The notes beneath the pieces were generated by a model. It was given only the letters and a program-made list of their open reading frames with translations, did no database searches and had not been told where the DNA came from. This document shows positions 26,021-33,982 of a DNA stretch of 64,000 nt, piece after piece (the first letter of the stretch is position 1; each line of letters opens with the position of its first letter). This DNA is from Autumnicola musiva (lineage in GTDB: Bacteria > Bacteroidota > Bacteroidia > Flavobacteriales > Flavobacteriaceae), in NCBI RefSeq assembly GCF_031846585.1, contig NZ_JAVRHK010000003.1, positions 372,001 through 436,000 of the forward strand, given 5' to 3'. Both the position numbers and the translations under genes were made by a program.

Positions 26021-26444
26021 TTAGATTTTAGATGTTAGATCTGAGATGAGAGATCATCAAGAAGAAAATTTCCGGATAAGTGTATAATTCATTTTTTGAA
26101 TCTCTATCAATTCTTCAATAACAGGTTGTATTTTGTCTTCTGAAATTAAATTGAGACGATAAGATAAAATTAGCTGAGTACATAATTCGTTAGAAGAACC
26201 GTTTGCAATACCAAGAAAATTTTTAAACTCTCCATTGGTGTTTCTTCCAGCACCTTCAGCGATATTAGAAGCTATTGAAATAGCACTTCTCCTTATCTGG
26301 CTGGTTAAGCCATACTTTTCTTCAGAAGGAAATTGAGAAGAAAGTAAATAAACCTTTTTTGCAATGTCCATTGCTTTCTGCCAAATTTTTAGGTTTTGGA
26401 AATTATGCATCTCTAAAATCTTATATCTAATATCTCACTTCTAA
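26021..26444. repeat. cassette 2: four-helix-bundle gene flanked by inverted heptamer arrays
   Basis: The left flank (26021-26055), plus strand from outside in, is exactly TTAGATT, TTAGATG, TTAGATC, TGAGATG, AGAGATC. The right flank (26410-26444), minus strand from outside in, is TTAGAAG, TGAGATA, TTAGATA, TAAGATT, TTAGAGA. Both are five units of a degenerate TTAGATn heptamer facing each other, with a single gene between. The right array includes the gene's start codon edge. The left end lies 4 bp beyond the thiolase start and the right end touches the FadB-like stop codon, so the cassette fills the gap completely. Confidence 0.78.
26057..26410 (-). CDS. four-helix-bundle protein (23S rRNA intervening-sequence protein family), second copy
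   Basis: The protein has 117 residues with the same signature as the copy at 24420-24776 (FQNLKIWQKAMDIAKKVY and ISIASNIAEGAG). The two are clearly homologous but well diverged, so this is not a recent tandem duplication. The stop codon adjoins the left heptamer array and the start codon overlaps the right array. It lies between the FadB-like and thiolase genes on the same strand. A function in fatty-acid metabolism is not indicated. Confidence 0.9.
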   Translation of the reverse strand: MHNFQNLKIWQKAMDIAKKVYLLSSQFPSEEKYGLTSQIRRSAISIASNIAEGAGRNTNGEFKNFLGIANGSSNELCTQLILSYRLNLISEDKIQPVIEELIEIQKMNYTLIRKFSS

Positions 26445-28850
26445 CTAATTCCTAAGCGGTTTCCCTTTTTGTAACATGTGTTGAAGTCTTTCCAGCGTTT
26501 TGCGTTCTCCTGTTAAGGAAAGGAACGCCTCACGTTCAAGGTACAGTAAATATTGTTCGCTTACGTAAGATGCTTCGGAAAGATTTCCTCCGGCCATAAC
26601 ATAGGCCAGCTTGTTGGCTATTTTCTTATCATGTTCGCTAATGTATTTTCCTGCAAACATCTGGTCGGTACCTACTAGAAAAGCTCCCAATGCCTGTTTC
26701 CCTAAAACTTTAATATCTGTTCTATGGATAGGTTTGGTATATCCGTTTTCGGCCATGAGCAAAGCATGTTTCTTGGCAATCGCAAGCTGTCTGTCCGGGT
26801 TCACCACTACAATATCTTTTCCTTTCTGAAGAATATTTGTATCAAAAGCTTCATAAGCTGAAGTGGATACTTTTGCCATTCCTATAGTAAGGAAATGCTC
26901 CCTCAACCTGTTAAGTTCCACATCATCCTTCTGATAAGTGTCTGAAGCCCTCACCGTCATTTCTTTAGAGCCACCGCCGCCGGGAATTACCCCAACGCCA
27001 AATTCAACTAAACCAATATAAGTTTCGGCTGCGGCAACCACTTTATCTGCGTGAAGCGAAAGTTCACACCCGCCGCCCAGCGTCATTGCGTGCGGCGCTG
27101 CAACTGTGGGAATAGAGGAGTAGCGCATACGCATCATGGTGTCCTGAAAATATTTAATAGCCATGTTCAGTTCTTCATATTCCTGTTCTACCGCCATCAT
27201 AAAGATCATCCCGATATTTGCACCCACAGAGAAATTTTTCCCATTATTGGCAACCACTAATCCCTGGTAATCTTTTTCAGCAATATCAATCGCTTTGTTA
27301 AGTCCGTCCAGAACATCACCACCAATGGAGTTCATCTTACTGCGGAATTCCACATTCAGGATTCCGTCGCCAAGATTTTCAACCACAACTCCACTGTTTT
27401 TAAAGATTTCTTTGGATTCCCTGATGTTGTCAAGAATTATAAATGCATCCTGACCGGGAACTTTTACCTGCTCTTTCTTCGGAATATCATAATAATAGGT
27501 ATTGCCGTTTTTTACGGTGTAAAAACTCTTACTGCCGGTTTCCAGCATCTCCTTTACCCATGCGGCAGGTGCATAGCCTTCCGCTTTCATCATTTCAATT
27601 CCTTTTTCTACTCCAATGGCATTCCATATCTGGAAAGGCCCATGCTCCCAGCCAAATCCGGCCCGCATGGCATCATCTATTTTGTAAAATTCATCGGTAA
27701 TCTCAGGAATTCTATTTGAAGCGTAAGCAAATAAAGCTGAAAAGTTCTTTCTGTAAAATTCACCGGCCTTGTCCTTACCATTAATAAGAACTTCAAAGCG
27801 GTCTTCCACTTTATCTATGGTTTTGGTCTGCTCCAGTGTACCGAAATTTGCCTTTTTTTGATCCCGGTATTCCAGCGTATTTAAATCGAGTGATTTGATC
27901 TCGCTGGAACCGTCGTCTTTTTTGATTTTCTTATAAAAACCCTGTCCGGTTTTACTTCCCAGCCATTTTTTCTCCATCATGGTCTGGATAAAATCCGGAA
28001 GGGCAAAAAGATCGTGGGCTTCATCATCTGGAACGCCTTTATGCAGCCCGTTTGCCACGTGAACTAAAGTATCAAGTCCAACAACATCAACCGTTCTAAA
28101 GGTAGCCGACTTCTGGCGGCCAATTACCGGCCCGGTAAGTTTATCTACCTCCTCAATGGTCATATCCATATTCTTCACGGTATGGAAAAGGCTCATAATG
28201 CTGAAAATACCAACCCGGTTTCCGATAAATGCCGGAGTATCTTTTGCGACTACAGAAGTTTTTCCGAGGAATTTCTCTCCGTATTCGTTTAGAAACTGAA
28301 GTACTTCTTCTGAAGTATTTGGCCCAGGAATAATTTCAAATAATCGCAAATATCGTGGCGGATTAAAAAAGTGCGTTCCGCAGAAATGCTTCTGAAAATC
28401 TTCACTTCTCCCTTCGTTCATTTGCTGGATTGGAATTCCCGAAGTGTTGGAAGTAATTAATGTTCCTTCTTTTCTATGCTTCTCCAGGTTTTCGAAAACC
28501 TGTTGTTTGATATCCAGCCGTTCCACAACAACTTCGACTATCCAGTCAACTTCAGAAACTTTAGAAATATCATCTTCAAGATTTCCGGTTTTTATACGCC
28601 TTGAGAAATCCTGATGGTAAATAGGGGAAGGCTTGGATTTTAAAGAAGCCTGGAGAGAATCATTAACAATACGATTTCTCACGGCTTTATCTTCAAGGCT
28701 CAAGCCTTTCTTTTTTTCTTTATCATTAAGTTCCCGGGGAACAATGTCCAGCAGCAAAACCTCCACGCCAATATTGGCAAAGTGGCAGGCAATTCCGCTA
28801 CCCATAATTCCGGAACCTACAACAGCAACTTTATTAATTCTTCGTTTCAT
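26445..28850 (-). CDS. 3-hydroxyacyl-CoA dehydrogenase/enoyl-CoA hydratase fusion (FadB/FadJ-like)
   Basis: The 801-residue protein has the dehydrogenase first and the hydratase last, the reverse of E. coli FadB. The NAD motif VVGSGIMGSGIACHFA occupies residues 10-25. TSNTSGIP and HFFNPPRYLRLFEIIPG follow in the dehydrogenase. The crotonase part (about 490-690) has GKNFSVGANIGMIF and TLGGGCELSLHAD. It hydrates enoyl-CoA and oxidises the 3-hydroxyacyl product. It starts 35 bp after the MarR gene and is clearly in its operon. Confidence 0.95.
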   Translation of the reverse strand: MKRRINKVAVVGSGIMGSGIACHFANIGVEVLLLDIVPRELNDKEKKKGLSLEDKAVRNRIVNDSLQASLKSKPSPIYHQDFSRRIKTGNLEDDISKVSEVDWIVEVVVERLDIKQQVFENLEKHRKEGTLITSNTSGIPIQQMNEGRSEDFQKHFCGTHFFNPPRYLRLFEIIPGPNTSEEVLQFLNEYGEKFLGKTSVVAKDTPAFIGNRVGIFSIMSLFHTVKNMDMTIEEVDKLTGPVIGRQKSATFRTVDVVGLDTLVHVANGLHKGVPDDEAHDLFALPDFIQTMMEKKWLGSKTGQGFYKKIKKDDGSSEIKSLDLNTLEYRDQKKANFGTLEQTKTIDKVEDRFEVLINGKDKAGEFYRKNFSALFAYASNRIPEITDEFYKIDDAMRAGFGWEHGPFQIWNAIGVEKGIEMMKAEGYAPAAWVKEMLETGSKSFYTVKNGNTYYYDIPKKEQVKVPGQDAFIILDNIRESKEIFKNSGVVVENLGDGILNVEFRSKMNSIGGDVLDGLNKAIDIAEKDYQGLVVANNGKNFSVGANIGMIFMMAVEQEYEELNMAIKYFQDTMMRMRYSSIPTVAAPHAMTLGGGCELSLHADKVVAAAETYIGLVEFGVGVIPGGGGSKEMTVRASDTYQKDDVELNRLREHFLTIGMAKVSTSAYEAFDTNILQKGKDIVVVNPDRQLAIAKKHALLMAENGYTKPIHRTDIKVLGKQALGAFLVGTDQMFAGKYISEHDKKIANKLAYVMAGGNLSEASYVSEQYLLYLEREAFLSLTGERKTLERLQHMLQKGKPLRN

Positions 28851-28885
28851 TCGTTGGTTGGTTTATAATGTTAGTACATAGAAGA

Positions 28886-29356
28886 CTATTCATTCTTATG
28901 AACAGGATTTAATGCGATTTCTTCTTTATATATTTCTTTTTCTGTGATAAGATTGGTGATGGTACTGGCTACCCTTGTAAAGGTTTTAAGTTCTTCTTCG
29001 GAAACATTTTCTTTTACGGCTTCGTCAAACCTTAGAACTACCTTTTTGGAGAAATCACGCATTTCTTTGCCAAAATCTGTTAAATGTATCAATACACTTC
29101 GCCCGTCCAGCGGATTTTTCTTTCGAATAATTAATCCTTTTTCCTGCATGGTTTTCAAAATTCTGGACAGGCTGGTGGCTTCCATTCCCATTTTTGGTCC
29201 AAGGGCTGTTGAAGGTGTGCCTTTTTCAGGATCTATACTTAAAAGAGCAAAACCTGTAGCCATGGTGCTACCGGCTTTTCCGGCCTCTTCATTATACATT
29301 TTTGACACCGCCATCCACGTTGCACGTAAAACATAATCTATAGTCTTTTCCTTCAT
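28886..29356 (-). CDS. MarR family transcriptional regulator of the fatty-acid operon
   Basis: The 156-residue winged-helix regulator has SLSRILKTMQEKGLIIRKKN in the recognition helix and wing region (residues about 82-101), followed by DGRSVLIHLTDFGKEM, the family wing. It is the first gene of the beta-oxidation operon and has a palindrome inside its own promoter. It therefore probably represses the operon until an acyl-CoA or fatty acid binds. The ligand is inferred from context only. Confidence 0.93.
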   Translation of the reverse strand: MKEKTIDYVLRATWMAVSKMYNEEAGKAGSTMATGFALLSIDPEKGTPSTALGPKMGMEATSLSRILKTMQEKGLIIRKKNPLDGRSVLIHLTDFGKEMRDFSKKVVLRFDEAVKENVSEEELKTFTRVASTITNLITEKEIYKEEIALNPVHKNE

Positions 29357-29376
29357 TTTTGCTAATGGGTGAACTC

Positions 29377-29407
29377 CAAAGTTAATAAATAATACTATGC
29401 GTGCATA
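29377..29407 (-). promoter_or_regulatory. promoter and putative MarR operator of the beta-oxidation operon
   Basis: On the minus strand TAACTTTG (29384-29377) fits the -7 consensus TAnnTTTG, 20 bp before the MarR start codon. Directly upstream, at 29396-29407, the perfect inverted repeat TATGC-GT-GCATA lies between the -7 and -33 regions. Occupation of this site would block transcription. Confidence 0.55.
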
Positions 29408-29463
29408 ATAAATATACGAAAATTGTTGATTTACTATTCCTGTTTTTTAATGCTATTAAAAAC

Positions 29464-29489
29464 AAAACTCTCCTGTTAAAGAGAGTTTT
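29464..29489 (-). terminator. terminator of the acyl-CoA synthetase gene
   Basis: AAAACTCTC and GAGAGTTTT form a 9-bp stem with an 8-nt loop. The minus strand continues with GTTTTT, 22 bp after the synthetase stop codon. Confidence 0.8.
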
Positions 29490-29511
29490 ATAAACTTATA
29501 ATGTAGAACTT

Positions 29512-31287
29512 TTAGTTCCGGTAAATCTTATTGTACAGATCGCCGTATCGGTCTTTGATATTTCTTCTTTTTAATTTCATGGTAGGAGTAAGCTGGTTAT
29601 TTTCAATACTCCACACTTCGGGAGTGAGTTCAAATCTTTTAATCTGTTCCCAATGGCCAAATTTTGAATTATAGAAATTAATTTCTTCCTGTATGCGTTT
29701 ATTTACTTCAGAATTCTCTACAATTTCTTTATAAGATTCCCCAATGTCTATTTTCTTAAGTTTCGCCCAGTCTTTTATAAAATCAAAATTCGGTTGAATA
29801 AATGCAGCCGGCATTTTTTCTCCTTCGCCAATTACCATAATTTGATCAATAAACCGTGATTGTTTCATGGTATTTTCAATAATTTGGGGAGCCACATACT
29901 TTCCGCCAGAAGTTTTAAACATTTCCTTTTTACGATCGGTTATTTTTAAGAAGCCGTCTCCGTCCAGTTCACCTATATCTCCGGTATGAAAAAACCCTTC
30001 AGAATTTATCGCTTCTTTGGTTTTTTCTTCATCTTTATAATAGCCCATCATAAGATTAGGGCCTTTGGTAAGAATTTCCCCATCTTCGGCAATTTTCACT
30101 TCTACTTCATCAATCACTTTTCCCACCGTTCCAATTTTAAAACCTTTATTCCGCTGATCGTTAACCGCAATAACCGGCGAGGTTTCCGTTAACCCATAAC
30201 CTTCCATAACAGGCATTTCAGCGGCAGCAAAAATGCGTGCTAATCTTGGTTGTAATGCAGCGCTGCCGGAAACTATCAATTCTATGTTGCCACCTAAACC
30301 TTCTTTCCACTTGGAAAAAATTAGTTTCCTTGCCAGTTTCAATTTGGTTTCATACCACCAGCCATTTGCACCATACGGTTCATATTGCAGACCCAGTTCC
30401 ACCGCCCAGTAAAAAAGCTTCTTTTTAATGCCTTCGAGGGAATTGCCCTTAGCTATAATTTTATCATATACTTTTTCCAGCAGGCGTGGAACAGCAGTAA
30501 TTATATGGGGTTGTACTTCTTTAAGATTATCGCTTAGTTTCTCTATAGATTCAGCAAAATAAATAGAAACGCTGTGATACTGATAGAGGTATAGAATCAT
30601 CCTTTCAAAAATATGGCATACGGGAAGGAAACTAAGAGCGGTATATGCACCAAATTCAAAAGGCACGCGGGGAGCACTGTCTATTACATCACGTACTATA
30701 TTACGATGAGAAAGCATAACTCCTTTAGGACGTCCTGTGGTACCCGAAGTATAAATAATAGTGGCAAGATCATCTTCTTTTACGGATTTACGAAGCTTTT
30801 CCACCTCGTCCTGATTGCTTTTATCCTGTCCGGCTTCTAAAACTTCTTTCCAGTTTTTACAACCTGGAATTTCATCAAAGCTGTAAACATCCTTAAGCTT
30901 AGTTTTTTTTCTTATAGCATTTAGTTTTGCTAGTACTTCCTTATCGGATACAAAACAATATTTGGCTTCACTATGGTTAAGTACATATTCATATTCATCT
31001 TCTGAAATAGTAGGGTAAACAGGTACATTTTGCGCAGCAATCTGTAAAACACCAATATCCAATACGCTCCATTCCGTTCGGTTAGAAGAAGAAATTACGG
31101 CAATTTTATCATTAGGTTTTATACCTAATCGTAATAAGCCCCTGCTTAGGGTATTTGCCTTATCTATATATTCCTGCGTGGAGAGAGAATGCCATGAACC
31201 GTTGTATTTGGTACTTAAAGCGACCTCCAGAGGGTGATTTTCCAATTGATAATAAGGAAAATCAAAAAGTCTTTTTATCTCTATCAT
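29512..31287 (-). CDS. long-chain fatty acyl-CoA synthetase (AMP-forming)
   Basis: This is a 591-residue ANL-superfamily ligase. The phosphate loop IYTSGTTGRPKGVMLSHRNI starts at residue 178, VMEGYGLTETSPVI is the A5 motif, and FHTGDIGELDGDGFLKITDR the A7-A8 hinge. Late motif GGKYVAPQIIE supports a complete enzyme. It activates fatty acids to acyl-CoA for the adjacent beta-oxidation operon. It is transcribed separately, 155 bp upstream of the MarR gene and with its own terminator. Confidence 0.94.
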   Translation of the reverse strand: MIEIKRLFDFPYYQLENHPLEVALSTKYNGSWHSLSTQEYIDKANTLSRGLLRLGIKPNDKIAVISSSNRTEWSVLDIGVLQIAAQNVPVYPTISEDEYEYVLNHSEAKYCFVSDKEVLAKLNAIRKKTKLKDVYSFDEIPGCKNWKEVLEAGQDKSNQDEVEKLRKSVKEDDLATIIYTSGTTGRPKGVMLSHRNIVRDVIDSAPRVPFEFGAYTALSFLPVCHIFERMILYLYQYHSVSIYFAESIEKLSDNLKEVQPHIITAVPRLLEKVYDKIIAKGNSLEGIKKKLFYWAVELGLQYEPYGANGWWYETKLKLARKLIFSKWKEGLGGNIELIVSGSAALQPRLARIFAAAEMPVMEGYGLTETSPVIAVNDQRNKGFKIGTVGKVIDEVEVKIAEDGEILTKGPNLMMGYYKDEEKTKEAINSEGFFHTGDIGELDGDGFLKITDRKKEMFKTSGGKYVAPQIIENTMKQSRFIDQIMVIGEGEKMPAAFIQPNFDFIKDWAKLKKIDIGESYKEIVENSEVNKRIQEEINFYNSKFGHWEQIKRFELTPEVWSIENNQLTPTMKLKRRNIKDRYGDLYNKIYRN

Positions 31288-31646
31288 GCATTTATCAATG
31301 TGTTCCCTGCAAAATAGGAATTTTAGGAGCTATTTCAAATGAATTTTATAAAAAAAGATGCTATACATTATTGACCTTTTAAAAGCTTAAGACTTATCCC
31401 GTCCCGATCTTTCCTATTTCATAGAAGATTATAAAATAGGATTACAAGTTCTACTTCAATTTTAAAACTTTCAGTCTTCTGAATATTTTGTGAAAGGAGC
31501 TTTTCAATAACAACTTTTTTTGTGCTAAGGTTCTATTAAAATTTAATCCACTGCGTTAAACTGCTTTTAAATTTGGGATTTATCCTGTAATGAATAAAGT
31601 ATCTATGTAATTTAAGGCAACAACTGAAAAGAAAAACGAAATTATT
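31288..31646. other. 359-bp divergent intergenic region
   Basis: No coding sequence was found here. The region holds the promoters of the acyl-CoA synthetase gene and of the DUF4136 gene. AAATAGGA occurs at 31312 and 31434, and its inverse TCCTATTT at 31412. The last two form an 8-bp inverted repeat that could be a protein site or a weak hairpin. Confidence 0.5.
31568..31575 (+). promoter_or_regulatory. -7 box for the DUF4136 gene
   Basis: TAAATTTG fits the TAnnTTTG consensus, 71 bp upstream of the start codon. No good -33 TTTG is seen at 19 bp, so support is moderate. Confidence 0.4.
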
Positions 31647-32243
31647 ATGAAAAATTTGAAGACTATCCTGCTATGCTCAATACTTGTAATGGTATTTGCC
31701 TGTGGACCACGTGTACAAACCGTTAATCCGCCGAGCGATGCATTAAGTAGCTATGAAACTTTTGCTTATTTGCCCAATACCAATGCTGAAGTTCCCGGAA
31801 AAAATTATAATGATGAAGAAGTTAACCGAATGATCGTGGAAACTGTTAATCAAAATATGGAACAGACGGGTTATACTCTGAACAGGGATAATCCTGATTT
31901 ATTGGTACTTATTAGTACAAGAACCGAGATAGAAAGGGAAAGAACTACAGATCCGGTGTATGCCACTTATCCATATACCGCAGGTGTAGGAGCTGTTAGC
32001 CCGTATTATGGTTCATATTATTATCGTGGTTACGGTGCTTTTGGTGGTGGAATTGCAGGTTATGATACAGATACTTATGCTTATGAAGAAGGTACGGTGA
32101 TTATCAACCTTGTAGACAGGCAGACAAAAGAAACGGTATGGAAGGGAATGACTTCAGATCCTCTTTACGATCAGGCAAACCCGGCTGCAATGCGTGACCT
32201 GGTAAACCAGATTTTTGAAGAGTATCCGTTGAATAGCAATTAA
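31647..32243 (+). CDS. DUF4136 lipoprotein
   Basis: The 198-residue protein has a signal peptide ending VFACG. The body (YETFAYLPN, VNRMIVETVNQNMEQTGYTL, VDRQTKETVWKGM) matches DUF4136. A Tyr/Gly-rich low-complexity stretch occupies about residues 112-143 (PYYGSYYYRGYGAFGGG). The family is widespread in Gram-negative envelopes and lacks a defined function. The gene is followed by a strong terminator, so it is monocistronic. Confidence 0.88.
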   Translation: MKNLKTILLCSILVMVFACGPRVQTVNPPSDALSSYETFAYLPNTNAEVPGKNYNDEEVNRMIVETVNQNMEQTGYTLNRDNPDLLVLISTRTEIERERTTDPVYATYPYTAGVGAVSPYYGSYYYRGYGAFGGGIAGYDTDTYAYEEGTVIINLVDRQTKETVWKGMTSDPLYDQANPAAMRDLVNQIFEEYPLNSN

Positions 32244-32268
32244 TTCAATACTACTTTGAAATTTTAAA

Positions 32269-32304
32269 AACACCTTTTTCGGAATCAATTCTGAAAAAGG
32301 TGTT
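32269..32304 (+). terminator. terminator of the DUF4136 gene
   Basis: AACACCTTTTTC and GAAAAAGGTGTT form a perfect 12-bp stem, followed on the plus strand by CTTGTTTTT. Confidence 0.88.
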
Positions 32305-32331
32305 CTTGTTTTTAATCATAAACTGGTAAAT

Positions 32332-33117
32332 ATGAAGAAGTTTTCAATTCAATTTTCGCTTATGTTGTTGGTGTTCTTAACGGCATGTGGGGGAGAAAAT
32401 ACAGAATCTAATGTAACTGCACCGGGAAAGGAAAAAACAACTGAATCCAAAATTTTAGGTGTGGGGGCAGATGTTCTTCAGGATAAGACTCCGTTAAGGA
32501 AAATGGATGTATATCTTGATGGTTTTCATTTTTATAACGGTAATATGGGGGGACAAATGGAAGCGCACCACTACGTGACTCAAATTAACGAGGATTTGTA
32601 TCAGGCAATTATTTTTGACGGGAATAATGATGACGCAAAAATTATGGGGATAGAATATATTGTTACTGAAGATCTTTTCAAAACCTTACCTGCTGAAGAA
32701 AAAAAGCTGTGGCATTCGCACGATTATGAAGTAAAATCGGGTACATTAATAGCTCCCGGTATTCCTGAAGATATAGAACATATTCTCATGGAAAACCTTG
32801 TTTCCACCTATGGAAAAACAATCCATACCTGGCATACAGATCGTGATAAAAAACTGCCTTACGGGCCGCCGCTAATAATGATGGGGTTTACTGAAGACGG
32901 ACAATTACGCCAGGAATTAATAGATAAGAGGGATAAAAATTTCGGAATTTCAACAGCAGAGAGAAGACAGGAGCGGCAGGACATTCCCTGGCCAGAAGTA
33001 GATTCCCTGGCAAATGCATGGGAAATAGGAGAATTGAGGCAGGTACAAATTATAGATTCCGTACCGCATTCTCTTTTAAATATGGAACAAGGTGCTTTGG
33101 AAGAAGAACTTAAATAA
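32332..33117 (+). CDS. DUF1264 / OBAP-like lipoprotein
   Basis: The 261-residue protein has a lipoprotein signal ending FLTACGG. From about residue 45 the sequence (DGFHFYNGNMGGQMEAHHYV, KKLWHSHDYEVKSG, LPYGPPLIMMGFTEDGQL) matches DUF1264, related to plant oil-body-associated proteins. Many His residues (HHYV, WHSHDYE, IHTWHTD) could bind metal. The function is unknown. It precedes the broken epimerase-like gene by 23 bp and may have shared a transcript with it. Confidence 0.85.
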   Translation: MKKFSIQFSLMLLVFLTACGGENTESNVTAPGKEKTTESKILGVGADVLQDKTPLRKMDVYLDGFHFYNGNMGGQMEAHHYVTQINEDLYQAIIFDGNNDDAKIMGIEYIVTEDLFKTLPAEEKKLWHSHDYEVKSGTLIAPGIPEDIEHILMENLVSTYGKTIHTWHTDRDKKLPYGPPLIMMGFTEDGQLRQELIDKRDKNFGISTAERRQERQDIPWPEVDSLANAWEIGELRQVQIIDSVPHSLLNMEQGALEEELK

Positions 33118-33140
33118 GTTTAAAAAATCGGTTAAACAAA

Positions 33141-33797
33141 ATGACAAATTCGGGACTTAAAATTATTATTACCGGTGCCACCGGAATGGTTGGTGAGGGC
33201 GTATTACGGGTGTTTATGGAACAACCTGAAGTATTGCAAATTTTGCTAGTGAGCCGCAAACCTTCAGGAATTCATCATGAAAAGCTTAAGGAAGTCATTC
33301 TTAAAGATTTTTTCAATATTAGAGAAATCAGGGATGAAATAAGCGGGTATGATGCCTGCTTTTTCTGCGCCGGAATTTCCTCTTTAGGAAAGAAGGAAGA
33401 AGAATACCGGAGAATAACATACTATCTTACAATAGAGTTTGCAAAAACCTTTGGTGAACAAAACCAGGATGCGATTTTCACATACGTTTCCGGCGCAGGT
33501 ACTAGTCCCGATGGTAAATTAATGTGGTCACGAGTAAAAGGTGAAACTTAACAGGATTTGCAAAAACTCCCGCTCAAAACTTATAATTTTCGTCCTGCTA
33601 TCATGAAACCAAGAAAAGAAGCACAGCATGCTCCTGAATTTTATCAATATTTCCGCTGGCTGCACAACACAGGGCAAATATTATTTCCTAAGGTATTCTC
33701 TACCACAGATGAGGTGGGGCTGGCAATGCTGGAAGTTACCAAAAATGGATATTCCAAAGCAATACTGGAAGTAAGTGATATTAAAAAATTAAGCTGA
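33141..33797 (+). pseudogene. NAD(P)-binding epimerase-like gene with an in-frame stop
   Basis: A short-chain dehydrogenase/atypical epimerase opens with IIITGATGMVGEGVLRVF (residues about 8-25). It continues to TYVSGAGTSPDGKLMWSRVKGET, whose last codon is followed by TAA at 33549-33551. The same frame then goes on as QDLQKLPLKTYNFRPAIMKP to the stop at 33797. The expected residue at the stop is Glu (GETEQDL in relatives, from memory), so one GAA to TAA substitution explains it. Reading through gives 218 residues, a normal length. As it stands, the product loses its C-terminal third, including the conserved YNFRP segment. Confidence 0.85.
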
Positions 33798-33814
33798 GTA
33801 TATTTTATTTCTCT

Positions 33815-33961
33815 GTTTTTAGAAATAAAAGAGGTTTAAAAAGCCATTTTACATCAACCTGAACTTGTTTCAGGTTCTTATAGAATGCTGATAATAGGAT
33901 GAATAAGATTCTGAAATAAATTCAGAATGACGATTAAACTTTTAAACCTCTTTCTAAAAAC
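33815..33961. repeat. nested inverted-repeat element (MITE/REP-like)
   Basis: The outer ends are inverted copies: GTTTTTAGAAA...GAGGTTTAAAA at 33815-33843 and its reverse complement at 33939-33961, differing mainly by a 4-base indel. Inside are two further palindromes, CCTGAACTTGTTTCAGG (33858-33874) and ATTCTGAAATAAATTCAGAAT (33908-33928). Each continues into TTCTTAT on one side, so the two halves are also inverted relatives of each other over about 30 bp. The element fills the gap between two convergent genes. CTGAAnnnnnTTCAG palindromes of this kind are dispersed repeats in Flavobacteriia as far as I recall. It might also terminate transcription. Confidence 0.65.
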
Positions 33962-33982
33962 TGAAAAATTATTTCCGACAGA

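Noticed and set aside
24408..26444. Diversity-generating retroelement suggested by Avd-like four-helix-bundle proteins
   Set aside because: No reverse transcriptase, template repeat or variable repeat is present nearby.
33815..33961. CRISPR-like repeat
   Set aside because: The repeats are inverted and not direct, only two units exist, and no cas genes are present.
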